DNA of 64,000 bases from Rhineura floridana (Eukaryota; Chordata; Lepidosauria; Squamata; Rhineuridae). Under the pieces are notes generated by a model. The model was given only the letters and a program-made list of their open reading frames with translations, was not told where the DNA came from and did not search any database. A program made the translations under genes and the position numbers. The stretch is from positions 223,740,943 through 223,804,942 of the forward strand of contig NC_084482.1 in assembly GCF_030035675.1 (NCBI RefSeq), written 5' to 3'. Below, piece by piece: positions 54,615 to 64,000 of this stretch (its first letter is position 1; every line of letters begins with the position of its first letter).

Positions 54615-56755
54615 GACTTCCGGGAAGGGTGACTTAGCCTGTGCCTGCTTTTGAGACGGGCTCCTGCCTCAAAAGAAGCTTATTCAGATATATCAGTCAG
54701 TTTTTTCTTTTTTTTTTGACTGATTAAACTTCTCCCGGGTAGGGAGAAACGAAGAGATTAACCTCAAAGCCTATTTTTGTTGGGACGACCAGATCTCATT
54801 AATTTATGGGACGAGGTCCAGCCGACGAAGGTGGGACGGATTTTCAACAGCAAGCTCTATCTGTTAAAGCGAACGTTCATCTTATCTTCTAAGAGAGAAC
54901 GCACTAACAGGCAAGCACCCTTCTTTCTATATTTTTCTTTTACTTGACTTAAATTGTTGCTGTTTAAAAGAGATTTGCCAGATTGATCGGTTTTTGACAT
55001 CTCACTGGGGAGCCATAACTTCTCTCTGCTACGCACTAATTAATAGCTTATCTCTGTTTTTGTTGCAAAAAGCTGTCCTGGATTTGCATTCTAAAGATAT
55101 ACACAGAAGAGGGATTTCTATTCCAGATTTTTATTTTGAAGAATATTATACTGTCTGAGACTACTCTCTTTTTGGTCTATTTTATTTTGACGAATCTGTT
55201 TCTTGACGACTGCCATTAATTGTTTCGATCCTGGGAACTGCATTTTGTTTACTTAACTATGGAGAGATAAGGCTGTCTGCTCTGTTTATACTGTGATGTC
55301 ACCAAGTTTGGAGTATTAACCCAATTGTTGCTGAAATAAGAAGTGGTTTTCCTATATTTTTCTTTTAAAATGGCAATTAAGAAAGTGGCTGAGAAGCTGG
55401 AAATAACTATGTTTCAGAAAATAATGGATGAGATTGAGATAACGAAACAAAACCTGCGACAGGGTTGTAAGGAGCTGAAAGTTGAATTGAGTAAAATGAA
55501 GCAGGAGATTAAAGATATAGGGGTCCCTGTGAGAGAGGTGACCCTGGAAGGGGTCCCTGTGAGAGAGGAGACCCCGGAGATTGGAACAAACGTGGAACAG
55601 GAAAAAGATTTGGAGTCTATGGACTTTAGAAACAAAATCTATTGTTTGGAGACACAGGAGATTAAAGACATAGGGGTCCTTGTGAGAGAGGAGACCCTGG
55701 AGACTGGAACAGGGGTCCCTGTGAGAGAGGAGACCCTGGAGACTGGAACAGGGGTCCCTGTGAGAGAGGAGATCCCGGAGATTGGAACAAACGTGGAACA
55801 GGAACAAGATTTGGAGTCTATGGACTTTAGAAATAAAATCTATTGTTTGGAACTCAATGTTATCTCTGAAGAAATTAATGAAGATTCTAGAGATAAAGTT
55901 ATTAATGGCATGGATAATCTTCTGGACTGGAATGATGTGATGGAGCCCAATATAGAGAAAATCTATGGAATTAACTGCAGCCATGTGACAATGGAAAAAC
56001 TTTCAAGAGATGACCCAGTGTATTTTGAAAAAAAGAACAGAGATATGATTTTACAGCTGTATTTCAGCAACCTATTCAGAATGGATGGCAAGAAAATATT
56101 TGGGATAGAGGTAATTCCCATTAGACTCTTACTATATGACTATGGCTTCGACAGCAAGATTATTATGGAATACTGATAATGGAAGATTGGATACTGAAAT
56201 TACTGGACTTAACAAGACTACTGAAGATGGAAGATGGAAAATGGAACTAATAGGGATAATAGAACAATGGCTACTGAAATTACTGAACCTAACAGATTCT
56301 GATGTGATGGATTAATTGAAATGTTTATTTTGACTATGGTTATGACAATAAGATTATCATAATTAGTAATGAGATGGATTAATCGATATGCTTATCTGGA
56401 AAAAAAAATTGATAGATATATTTCTTAAAGAATTGAAACCTCTCTTTGACTTTTTGTGGAAAGAATAAAGTAATGTTTATGAGATTTGATGATTAAGTAA
56501 GATAACTACTGGAGGAAAGTGATTTTATAATATGACTTAAGAGACAGGATTGTTATATATTATAGACTTATAACTGATTTGATCTTTGACAAATGGGAAG
56601 TCAATATTTTACTCTTTACTTTTTATTTTTGTTTTTTTTTTTCTTTTTTTCTTTTTGTTTAACTATTTTTGATTTTGTTTTTTGTCTTTGAATGTTTTAT
56701 GATTTTGTCTTGTATGTTTTATGAAAATCTGAATAAAAATTATTGAAAAAAAAAA
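54615..56755 (+). mobile_element. HAL1-like (half-L1) element, complete, 21-bp TSD
   Basis: A 2.14-kb element with a leader (54615-55369), one ORF1-like gene and a 3' UTR ending GAATAAAAATTATTG plus poly(A). It is flanked by an exact 21-bp duplication (54594-54614 and 56756-56776). Poly(A) and long duplication mark L1-type retrotransposition. It has no endonuclease or RT, so it must have been moved by L1 proteins in trans. The exact duplication and intact ORF suggest it is recent. Confidence 0.85.
55370..56176 (+). CDS. L1 ORF1-like protein, 268 aa, with internal repeats
   Basis: The ATG at 55370 (MAIKKVAEKLEITMFQK) is preferred; the frame is open upstream but only from a GTG. Residues 1-50 form a coiled coil. 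The middle has 13-residue repeats of the type GVPVREETLETGT, and a block EIKDIG...NVEQE.DLESMDFRNKIYCLE occurs twice. The second half, LNVISEEINEDSRDKVINGM, then NIEKIYGINC and RDMILQLYFSNLFRMDGKKI, matches the RRM and C-terminal domain of L1 ORF1p, which trimerises and binds RNA. The end is shorter than a full L1 ORF1. No ORF2 follows. Confidence 0.82.
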   Translation: MAIKKVAEKLEITMFQKIMDEIEITKQNLRQGCKELKVELSKMKQEIKDIGVPVREVTLEGVPVREETPEIGTNVEQEKDLESMDFRNKIYCLETQEIKDIGVLVREETLETGTGVPVREETLETGTGVPVREEIPEIGTNVEQEQDLESMDFRNKIYCLELNVISEEINEDSRDKVINGMDNLLDWNDVMEPNIEKIYGINCSHVTMEKLSRDDPVYFEKKNRDMILQLYFSNLFRMDGKKIFGIEVIPIRLLLYDYGFDSKIIMEY

Positions 56756-56965
56756 AGGAAAATCTTCCTAACTGTTAGAGCCATACGACAATGGAACCAA
56801 TTACCTAGAGAGGTAGTGGGCTCTCCGACACTGGAGGCCTTCAAGAGGCAGCTGGACAGCCATCTGTCGGAAATGCTTCGATTTGGATTCCTGCATTGAG
56901 CAGGGGGTTGGACTTGATGGCCTTATAGGCCCCTTCCAACTCTACTGTTCTATGCTTCTAAGCAC
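56756..56965 (+). mobile_element. CR1 LINE fragment, part 2, 3' end
   Basis: It resumes after the duplicated target site with the last codons (PREVVGSPTLEAFKRQLDSHL) and the 3' UTR ending TCTACTGTTCTATGCTTCTA. It belongs with 54430-54614. Confidence 0.88.
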
Positions 56966-57034
56966 TCATTTCCAACTTTGGGTCAGTCTTTGGCTATGGG
57001 GGCTGTATATAAGTGCAATAAATAAATAAATAAA

Positions 57035-57435
57035 CAGAACATGGAATAATGTGCTCAAGATGCAGGAAGTCAGATTTCAACTGAACATAACAATAAATAA
57101 TAAAATTTTATTTATGAGTCGCCTATCTGGCCGAATTAACGGCCACTCTAGGCGACATACATAACACAGTAAAATACAATATAAAAACCAATGAGGACCA
57201 CAATCAATAATTAATCTAAACACCACCCTTCCAGTTAATAACAGCATTAAAAGTTAATCATCAGGAAAACCTTCCTAACTGTTAGAGCAGTACGATAATG
57301 GAACCAATGATCTAGGGATGTGGTGGGCTCTCCAACACTGTCCTGCCGGGTAAACTTTAATTTAGATTCCTGCATTGAGCAAGAGGTTGGATTCGATGCC
57401 CTTACAGCCCCCTTCCAACTCTCCTATTCAATGAG
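57035..57435 (+). mobile_element. Second CR1 3' fragment, interrupted
   Basis: GGAACATGGAATAATGTGCT up to TTTCAACTGAACAT, then an antisense L2-type tail, then CATCAGGAAAACCTTCCTAA to the 3' UTR (CCTGCATTGAGCAAGAGGTT). Degraded. Confidence 0.82.
57100..57258 (-). mobile_element. L2-type 3' end, antisense, nested in CR1
   Basis: TTTATTTATGAGTCGCCTAT and CGGCCACTCTAGGCGACATA are the complement of an L2-like tail (compare GTCGCCCAGAGTGGCTGG at 63541). It sits inside the CR1 fragment. Confidence 0.68.
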
Positions 57436-57439
57436 TCTA

Positions 57440-57650
57440 CAATTCTATGGAAACTGTGGCTAGTACAGAATGTGGCTGCAAGACCACAAGAATGTGGCAG
57501 CTCAAAGGGAACACCTATCACCAAAATGGATAGAGCTTCACTGGTTTCCACCAGCTGATTCCCAAGATCCTGGTGCTGACCTTTAAGGCCCTATACACCT
57601 TGAACCCAGGACCTAAAGAAGTGGTGCCTTCATGGGACTATGGGACAAAC
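57440..57650 (+). mobile_element. L2 LINE fragment, degraded
   Basis: CTAGTACAGAATGTGGCTGC (LVQNVAA) and CCAAGATCCTGGTGCTGACC plus TTTAAGGCCCTATACACCTT (the KILVLTFKALYTL region) are L2 ORF2 C-terminal text. The frame is lost. Confidence 0.65.
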
Positions 57651-58499
57651 ATCCACAGGCCCCAACAACCCCCATATTAGATTCCTTAACCTGTCTGCAT
57701 GTCCCTGCTTTTCTTATGAGCAAAAATGAGAGAAATAATATTTTCTAGATTAGATTCTCTGTAGAAACATTAGTAACACAGGAAAGAAGCAAAGTAAGAA
57801 CACCAACAAACATACAAAAATATAATTAACCATCTTTGGAGATGGCAGGTGTTGCCACCACTCACCATATGCTCAGAGGCACATGTTACCAAATTCTTCC
57901 AAGCTACACAGCAAGTGGATTGGACTGTGAAAGACCAACCCAAATTGTATTTGCATTTTGACCAATTTGTAGGGCTGGACAATATCTCAGAGAGGAGGTC
58001 AGGTCTCCTGCTCCCCTGGTGCATTCACTATAGCTGCCCAATTTCCCTGCTTTTTAAAGTTTGATAGAAATAGCTGTGGGCTATATGTACATTCTTAAAC
58101 CACAAGGTCTTTTGCCTATTAGTGAATTATATAAGCAGGTATAGGTTTATGAAAAATAATAAAGATCTAGAGGAAGTAGATAAAGTAATACATGAAATGT
58201 CATTAACTGAATATTGAATTTGGCAGATAGAAACTGCCAGGGGGGATATGATGGGGAAAAACTGGAAAACTGAGAGGCCATTTTGGCTTCTGCAGCCACC
58301 TTGGCCTCAGCATCCATCTTGGGTGCTCACCCATCTCTGGAAAAGCCAAAACCCCTCTGTCTCTGCAAAGGAAAAACTGACAGGCCACCAAAATAGCAGG
58401 TGAAGGGAAGTGGAACAGTTTGTGGTTAAGATAAAAGAAGAAGGTTGTTGGGGGTCTGAACCTCCCATAAAAATCTTGTTGGTCGCCCAGCTTCCCCAT
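57651..58499. other. Likely 3' flank or 3' UTR of zinc-finger gene 2; no other feature
   Basis: Lies downstream of the minus-strand zinc-finger array. No repeat family was recognised. A minus-strand open frame of 98 codons (58499-58203) has no domain. Confidence 0.4.
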
Positions 58500-58881
<382 letters not shown>

Positions 58882-60716
58882 TCATTTATAAGGTTTGTCC
58901 CCTTTGTGAGTTCTTTGATGATGAGTAAAGGTGCTCCTCCGACTGAAGCTTTTTCCACACTCCAAGCATTTATAAGGTTTGTCCCCTGTGTGACTTCTTT
59001 GGTGCGAAGTGAGGTTGCTACTCTGACTGAAGCTCTTTCCACACTTCAAGCATTGATAAGGTTTGTCCCCTGTGTGAGTTCTTTCATGCAAAGTAAGGTT
59101 GCTACTCTGACAGAAGCTCTTTCCACACTCCAAGCATTTATAAGGTTTGTCTCCTGTGTGAGTTCTTTGATGCAAAGTAAGGTGGCTACTCTGACTGAAG
59201 CTCTTTCCACACTCCAAACATTTATAAGGTTTGTCTCCTGTGTGAGTTCTTTGATGCAAAGTAAGGTGGCTACTCTGACTGAAGCTCTTTCCACACACCA
59301 AGCATATATGAGGTTTGTCCCCTTTGTGAGTTCTTTGATGTTGAGTAAAGGTGCTACTCCAACTGAAGCTCTTTCCACACTCCAAGCATTTATAAGGTTT
59401 GTCCCCTGTATGAGTTCTGTGATGCAAAGTAAGGGCACTACTCCACCTGAAGCTCTTTCCACACTCGAAGCATTTATAAGGTTTGTCTCCTGTGTGAGTT
59501 CTTTGATGCAAAGTAAGGTGGCTACTCTGACTGAAGCTCTTTCCACACACCAAGCATATATGAGGTTTGTCCCCTTTGTGAGTTCTTTGATGTTGAGTAA
59601 AGGTGCTACTCCAACTGAAGCTCTTTCCACACTCCAAGCATTTATAAGGTTTGTCCCCTGTATGAGTTCTGTGATGCAAAGTAAGGGCACTACTCCACCT
59701 GAAGCTCTTTCCACACTCGAAGCATTTATAAGGTTTGTCTCCTGTGTGAGTTCTTTGATGCGAAGTAAGGTTGCTACTCTGACTGAAGCTCTTTCCACAC
59801 TCGAAGCATTTATAAGGTTTGTCCCCTGTGTGAGTTCTTTGATGTTGAGTAAAGGTGCTACTCCGACTGAAGCTTTTTCCACACTCCAAGCATTTATAAG
59901 GTTTGTCTCCTGTGTGAGCACTTTGATGCAAAGTAAGGTGGCTACTCTGACTGAAGGTCTTTCCACACTCCAAGCATTTATAAGGTTTGTCTCCTGTGTG
60001 AGTTCTTTGATGCAAAATAAGGTGGCTACTCCATCTGAAGCTCTTTCCACACTCCAAACATATATGAGGTTTGTCCCCTTTGTGAATTCTTTGATGTTGA
60101 GTAAAGGCTCTACTCTGACTGAAGCTCTTTCCACACTCCAAGCATTTATAAGGTTTGTCCCCTGTGTTACATCTTTGATGTGAAGTAAGGTGGCTTCTCT
60201 GACGGAAGCTCTTTCCACACTTCAAGCATTGATAAGGTTTGTCCCCTGTGTGACATCTTTGATGCACAATAAGGTGGCTATGCTGACTGAACCACTTTCC
60301 ACACTCCAAGCACTTATAAGGCTTGTCCCCTGTGTGAGTTCTTTGATGTTGTGTAAAGGTGTTACTCCACCTGAAGCTCTTTCCACACTCCAAGCATTTA
60401 TAAGGTTTGTCCCCTGTGTGACATCTTTGATGCACAATAAGGTGGCTACGCTGACTGAACCACTTTCCACACTCCAAGCACTTATAAGGTTTGTCCCCTG
60501 TGTGAGTTCTTTGATGTCGTGTAAAGGTGTTACTCCACCTGAAGCTCTTTCCACACTCCAAGCATTTATGAGGTTTGTCCCCTGTGTGAGTCTGTCTCTC
60601 CTCTTGTCTCTTTGCTCCATCCTGACTCCTCATTTTCTGCTCCTGCAGCTGCTCCTCAGCTTTTTCCAGTGATACTTCAGATGGTTCTCCCTCAGCCTTG
60701 ATCCTCCAGATGTATC
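58882..60716 (-). CDS. C2H2 zinc-finger protein 2, terminal exon, 20 fingers
   Basis: Probably a sequence-specific DNA-binding regulator in the nucleus. The exon begins at an AG acceptor (plus CT at 60717-60718). Its first residues [20 protein letters not shown] are typical of the exon that follows a KRAB-type exon, starting in phase 2; an internal ATG lies at 60633. Twenty intact fingers follow, joined by HTGDKP rather than the usual TGEKP. Fingers 11-13 and 14-16 are almost the same three-finger block, a recent 252-bp duplication. The frame stops at TGA (58884-58882), where the first cysteine of finger 21 should be (TGC to TGA). Upstream exons are not seen and may lie beyond the window. Confidence 0.88.
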
Positions 60717-60718
60717 CT

Positions 60719-61053
60719 GATGGAATGAAAAGGAAAGGTGATAAAATGCTGTGGAGAAATCCTGTGAATATATTATGATTTGTACTTTGAAAACTTATTT
60801 GCGGGAGCTCTGTTGATATCAGGGTTTGTAGGTGCTTGGTAACAGGTTGTGAAAAGGGATGCAGAGAGAGAATTGTAACAAAAATCTGTTCTCTTATTCC
60901 TCCATTTAAGGTGGACAGCCCAGTACTTATGCACAGCTGGATTTTACAAACCTAGGATGGATCCTGTCTGAGAGGAACATGGCCCTTTCCACTGCCCAGA
61001 GGGCAGCTTGCATCCCCTCCCTCCCTCCTCCCAAAATGTTAGCCCCCTGTCAC
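60719..61053. other. Intron of zinc-finger gene 2; no other feature
   Basis: Sequence upstream of the splice acceptor on the minus strand. It includes a CCTCCCTCCCTCC-type pyrimidine run near 61020. No KRAB exon was found here. Confidence 0.45.
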
Positions 61054-61566
61054 CTGCAACATGAGATAGTGCTGGAAGATGAGACCCGCAGGACAGATGG
61101 CACTCTGTGAGCTACTGGGGAAGAACAAAGGGCAAGTATGAGTAGTGCTGTGACTAATGACGCAGCTGGTTCAAAGCTGAAAGGAAGCCCAGAGGTTGAT
61201 GCGCACAGATGCGAAAGGAGAGTCCGGAGTTGTGCGACGCACACAATAGGAACATGGAATGTGAGAAGCATGAACCAGGGACAGTTAGAAATTGTCAAGC
61301 AAGAAATGGAACACATCAACATTACAATACTTGGAGTGAGTGAATTAAAATGGATGGGAATGGGACATTTTCAGGCAACTACAAAATATTTTATGCAGGA
61401 AATGAGAAATTAAGAAGAAACAGGGTTGCTCTAATAGTGAGAAGTGATGTAGCAAAAGCAATTAGGAGCTATAATACAAAGTCTGAGTGAGTGATATCAG
61501 TGAGATTTAATGGGAAACGTATCAACATAACCATTATCTAAGTCTATGCTCCAATGACAAACACCA
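61054..61566 (+). mobile_element. BovB LINE 5' part: leader and endonuclease start
   Basis: IGTWNVRSMNQGQLEIVKQE, ILGVSELKWMGMGHF and, after frame breaks, GNVS... and VYAPM-like text match the BovB AP-endonuclease. An upstream stretch with RRVRSCATHT is the BovB N terminus. It stops where antisense CR1 begins. BovB 3' sequence reappears at 63172, so the two pieces may come from one copy. Confidence 0.85.
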
Positions 61567-61733
61567 ATAGTAGTTTGAAGGGGCCTATAAGGCCATCAAG
61601 TCCAACCCCCTGCTCAATGCAGGAATCCAAACCAAAGCATTCCCGACAGATGTCTGTCCAGCTGCCTCTTAAATGCCTCCAGTGTCAGAAAGCCCATTAC
61701 CTCTCTAGGTAATTGGATCCATTGTCCTGATAC
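61567..61733 (-). mobile_element. CR1 3' end, antisense
   Basis: AAGGGGCCTATAAGGCCATC plus AAGTCCAACCCCCTGCTCAA is the complement of the CR1 3' UTR, followed by the complement of the last codons. It is directly head to head with the sense CR1 that follows, forming an inverted repeat. Confidence 0.88.
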
Positions 61734-61734
61734 A

Positions 61735-62612
61735 ATGTTGGGGAACATACCTAATACTGTGGCAGACAGAAACAAAATTCAAAGGGACCTTGATAGGCTG
61801 GGACATTGGGCTGAAAACAACAGAATGAAATTCAACAGGGATAAATGCAACGTTCTACACTTAGGAAAAGAAACCAAATGCACAGTTATAAGATGGGGAC
61901 ACTTGGCTCAGCAGTATGACATGTGAGAAGGATCTTGGAATTGTTGTTGATCACAAGCTGAATACGAGTCAACAGTGTGATGTGGCTGCAAAAAAGGCAA
62001 ACACTATATTAGGCTGCATTAATAGAAATATAGTTTCCAAATCGAGTGAAGTAGTAGTTCCCCTCTATTCAGCACTGGTTAGGCCTCATCTTGAATACTG
62101 TGTCCAGTTCTGGTCTCTGCACTTCAAGAAGGATGCAGACAAACTGGAACGGGTTCAGAGGAGGACAACAAAGATGTTCATGGGACTGGAAACAAAGCCC
62201 TATGAGGAGAGACTGAAAGAAGTGGGCATGTTTAGCCTGGAGAAGATAAGACTGAGGGGAGATATTATAGCACTCTTCAAGTACATGAAAGGTTGTCACA
62301 TAGAGGAGGGCCAGGATTTCTTCTGGATCAGCCCAGAGTGCAGGACACGGAATAATGGGCTCAAGTTGCAGGAAGCCAAATTTCGACTGGACATCAGGAA
62401 AAAGTTTGTAACTGTTAGAACCATACAACAATGGAACCAATTACCTAGGGAGGTAGTGGGCTCTCCGACACTGGAGGCCTTCAAGAGGCAGCTGGACAGC
62501 CATCTGTCGGGAATGCTTTGATTTGGATTCCTGCATTGAGCAGGGGGTTGGATTTGACAGCCTTATAGGCCCCTTCCAACTCTAATATTCTATGATTCTA
62601 TGAAAAGAGGTG
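61735..62612 (+). mobile_element. CR1 LINE, C-terminal RT and 3' end
   Basis: NKIQRDLDRLGHWAENNRMK, then [57 protein letters not shown] and RTIQQWNQLPREVVGSP to HLSGML-stop. The 3' UTR ends in TATTCTATGATTCTATGA, the CR1 tail. One frameshift lies near 61920. It is the best-preserved member of this CR1 subfamily here; members at 1020, 54430 and 57035 are close relatives. Confidence 0.92.
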
Positions 62613-63165
62613 CACAGTTACAGCAACAGAATATTTCCTTAATATCAACACCTAAAAGGGGGGAGATAAATCATAGGGAATTCAGTCACAACAGAAAAAA
62701 AAGAACGCTATCTAGCCTAGTCTAGACAGTTGCACAGCCCTTCTCTCCTCAGAGAGAGGAACAGTCAGGAGAGTTGATGTAAAATGGAACCTCAGCAGGC
62801 AACATCAGATAGGCATGATGGGACCCAGAAGAGGAATGAAAGCTAAGATTTGAGCCCCTTACTTATGGCAAACTCCCCAGCAACAGGCCAAATCCAATTA
62901 ACCAATCAGGAAATTTCTTCATACAATAAGGGCCCATTAATCACCTGGCTAAATGGAACATCCTCACTAAAACTTCCTGGATTTTATGACCTTGATGGAG
63001 CCAGACTTCTACTGACAAGGTGGTGTTAGGGTGGGCCTCTGATTACCAGCAGCTGAGAAATAAAACTGCCAACTCATAGCTCTAATACAGAAACCAAATG
63101 TTAACCTGTTAAGATCCCACATTAACAAATGAAACCACACAATTCTTTGCTCACAACCATCTTGA
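62613..63165. other. No recognisable feature
   Basis: No repeat or exon was recognised. Confidence 0.4.
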
Positions 63166-63171
63166 ATTCAG

Positions 63172-63410
63172 GTTTTCATGACACTTTGGACACATAATGA
63201 GAAGACATGACTCACTAGAAAAGACAGTTGGGAAAAGCAGAAGGGAGTAGAAAAGGAGGAAGGCCAAACAAGAGGTGGATTGATTCCATCAAGGAAACCA
63301 CAGACCTGAACTTACAAGATCTGAACAGGATGGTTTACAACAGATGCTATTGGAGGTCGCTGATTCTTAGGGTCACCATAAGTCGTAACTGACTTGAAGG
63401 CAAATACACA
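63172..63410 (+). mobile_element. BovB LINE 3' end
   Basis: TTTGGACACATAATGAGAAG (FGHIMRR), AAGGCCAAACAAGAGGTGG (GRPNKRW), ACCTGAACTTACAAGATCTG and CATAAGTCGTAACTGACTTG plus the tail, which merges with a CA repeat. Confidence 0.9.
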
Positions 63411-63420
63411 CACACACACC
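63403..63420. repeat. (CA)n microsatellite
   Basis: About eight CA units at the end of the BovB tail. Confidence 0.85.
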
Positions 63421-63439
63421 TGCACTACGTGAGTTCAGC

Positions 63440-63602
63440 TTTAATTTATCCAAGACTGCAAGCTTTTGGGGTGGGTTAGGTTTTATTATTATTGTTGAGA
63501 TTTTTAATGTTTTAATGTATTTGTATGTTTTTATTTTGTATGTCGCCCAGAGTGGCTGGACAGCCAACCAGATGGGTGACTAATAAATTTAATAAATAAA
63601 TC
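63440..63602 (+). mobile_element. L2-type 3' tail
   Basis: GTATGTCGCCCAGAGTGGCT plus GGACAGCC and GGGTGACTAATAAATTTAAT, ending in AATAAATAAAT. Confidence 0.75.
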
Positions 63603-63650
63603 AACCACCACCACCACCACAACAACAATAACCACCACCACCACCTTTGT
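63603..63650. repeat. (ACC)n microsatellite
   Basis: ACC/AAC triplets directly after the L2 tail, partly interrupted. Confidence 0.85.
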
Positions 63651-63667
63651 GCCTCATCCACCATCAG

Positions 63668-63728
63668 GAAAAAGCCTGCAGTGGACCACCCAAACAGCTT
63701 TATGCCTGAGAGGACCAACATCCTGGAG
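63668..63728 (+). CDS. Candidate 61-bp host exon, unproven
   Basis: A CAG acceptor at 63665-63667 after a mixed pyrimidine stretch, then an open phase (KKPAVDHPNSFM, then PERTNILE), then GAG|GTAAGT, a consensus donor at 63729. I do not recognise the protein. It could be chance, given the neighbouring repeat. Confidence 0.22.
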
Positions 63729-64000
63729 GTAAGTAGTGACTTAGGATCAAGTAAATACTTGAGCTAAAACTTGGGTGCCCCACTAGCAAGTGAAAAATTT
63801 TTGAGGTGCTAAAGAAAATCTGACTCTTCAGACTGGTGGCAGCAACAGAGCGCGAGTGTTGGTTTTAGGCCTTACAGTAAGTTAAGGAGGGCTCTGGGTG
63901 GGAAGCGCAGGATCTCTAGGATCCCAGAATATCAGCTCTACCCGATAATCTGAAATGCTCACCGTGTACTATTGAATCTAGGAAGGTGTATGACTCAGTC
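63729..64000. other. No recognisable feature
   Basis: Window end. Nothing identified beyond the candidate donor. Confidence 0.4.

Noticed and set aside
59046-60218. 390-codon minus-strand open frame with repeated [11 protein letters not shown] units
   Set aside because: It is an alternative frame of the same zinc-finger repeat, with no domain.
58882-60633. CRISPR-like regular repeats of about 84 bp
   Set aside because: The units encode C2H2 fingers, the spacers are not unique, and the genome is vertebrate.

Overview
The window looks like nuclear DNA of a squamate reptile, most likely a lizard. The evidence is its repeat set: BovB LINEs, tRNA-derived SINEs that share the BovB tail (Sauria type), CR1 with an esterase ORF1, L2, an L1-type element, hAT and Tigger MITEs, a Ty1/copia element, and C2H2 zinc-finger arrays with TGEKP/TGDKP linkers. 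No bacterial features, rRNA or functional tRNA genes were seen. Most of the 64 kb is transposable-element sequence, much of it nested. Only two protein-coding host loci are well supported, both C2H2 zinc-finger genes.

Layout. 1-2.5 kb: end of a hAT transposon fused to the 3' half of a BovB, then a CR1 split by a palindromic MITE, then a hAT fragment. 3.0-8.8 kb: a full-length APE-type LINE (Vingi/I-group-like) with a perfect 14-bp target-site duplication. 9.0-12.7 kb: a hAT MITE beside a copia element with both LTRs. 13-15 kb: L2 pieces and a solo LTR. 15.1-16.2 kb: a tandem repeat. 17.5-22.2 kb: nearly complete CR1 copy A. 22.4-25.9 kb: a broken hAT transposase gene interrupted by a second Vingi-like fragment and an L2 tail. 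26.9-27.3 kb: BovB. 28.6-33.9 kb: third Vingi-like copy. 34.3-34.7 kb: SINEs. 35.2-37.2 kb: zinc-finger gene 1. 37.3-41 kb: MITEs, SINEs and a solo LTR. 42.0-46.0 kb: CR1 copy B inside an antisense L2. 46.6-49.6 kb: BovB, MITE, hAT 5' end, solo LTR and BovB 5' half. 50.0-53.3 kb: an L2 beside a BovB piece. 53.3-54.2 kb: a solo LTR in a purine tract. 54.4-57.7 kb: a half-L1 (HAL1-like) element in a CR1, then more CR1 and L2. 58.5-60.7 kb: zinc-finger gene 2. 61-63.6 kb: BovB and CR1 pieces and an L2 tail.

The most interesting signal is the Vingi-like LINE clade. Three clearly diverged members are present. In the two that cover the junction, ORF1 and ORF2 lie in one frame separated only by UGA followed by C, with no AUG before the endonuclease core. 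All three ORF1 proteins carry a PCNA-interacting-peptide-like motif near the N terminus. The full-length copy has an AAGATGGCCG (YY1-like) site at +12 to +21, the position YY1 uses in mammalian L1. Together these suggest a LINE expressed as an ORF1-ORF2 readthrough fusion. A second structural signal is a BovB carrying a hAT insertion whose two halves lie about 48 kb apart in opposite orientation, each half ending in the same 8-bp site.
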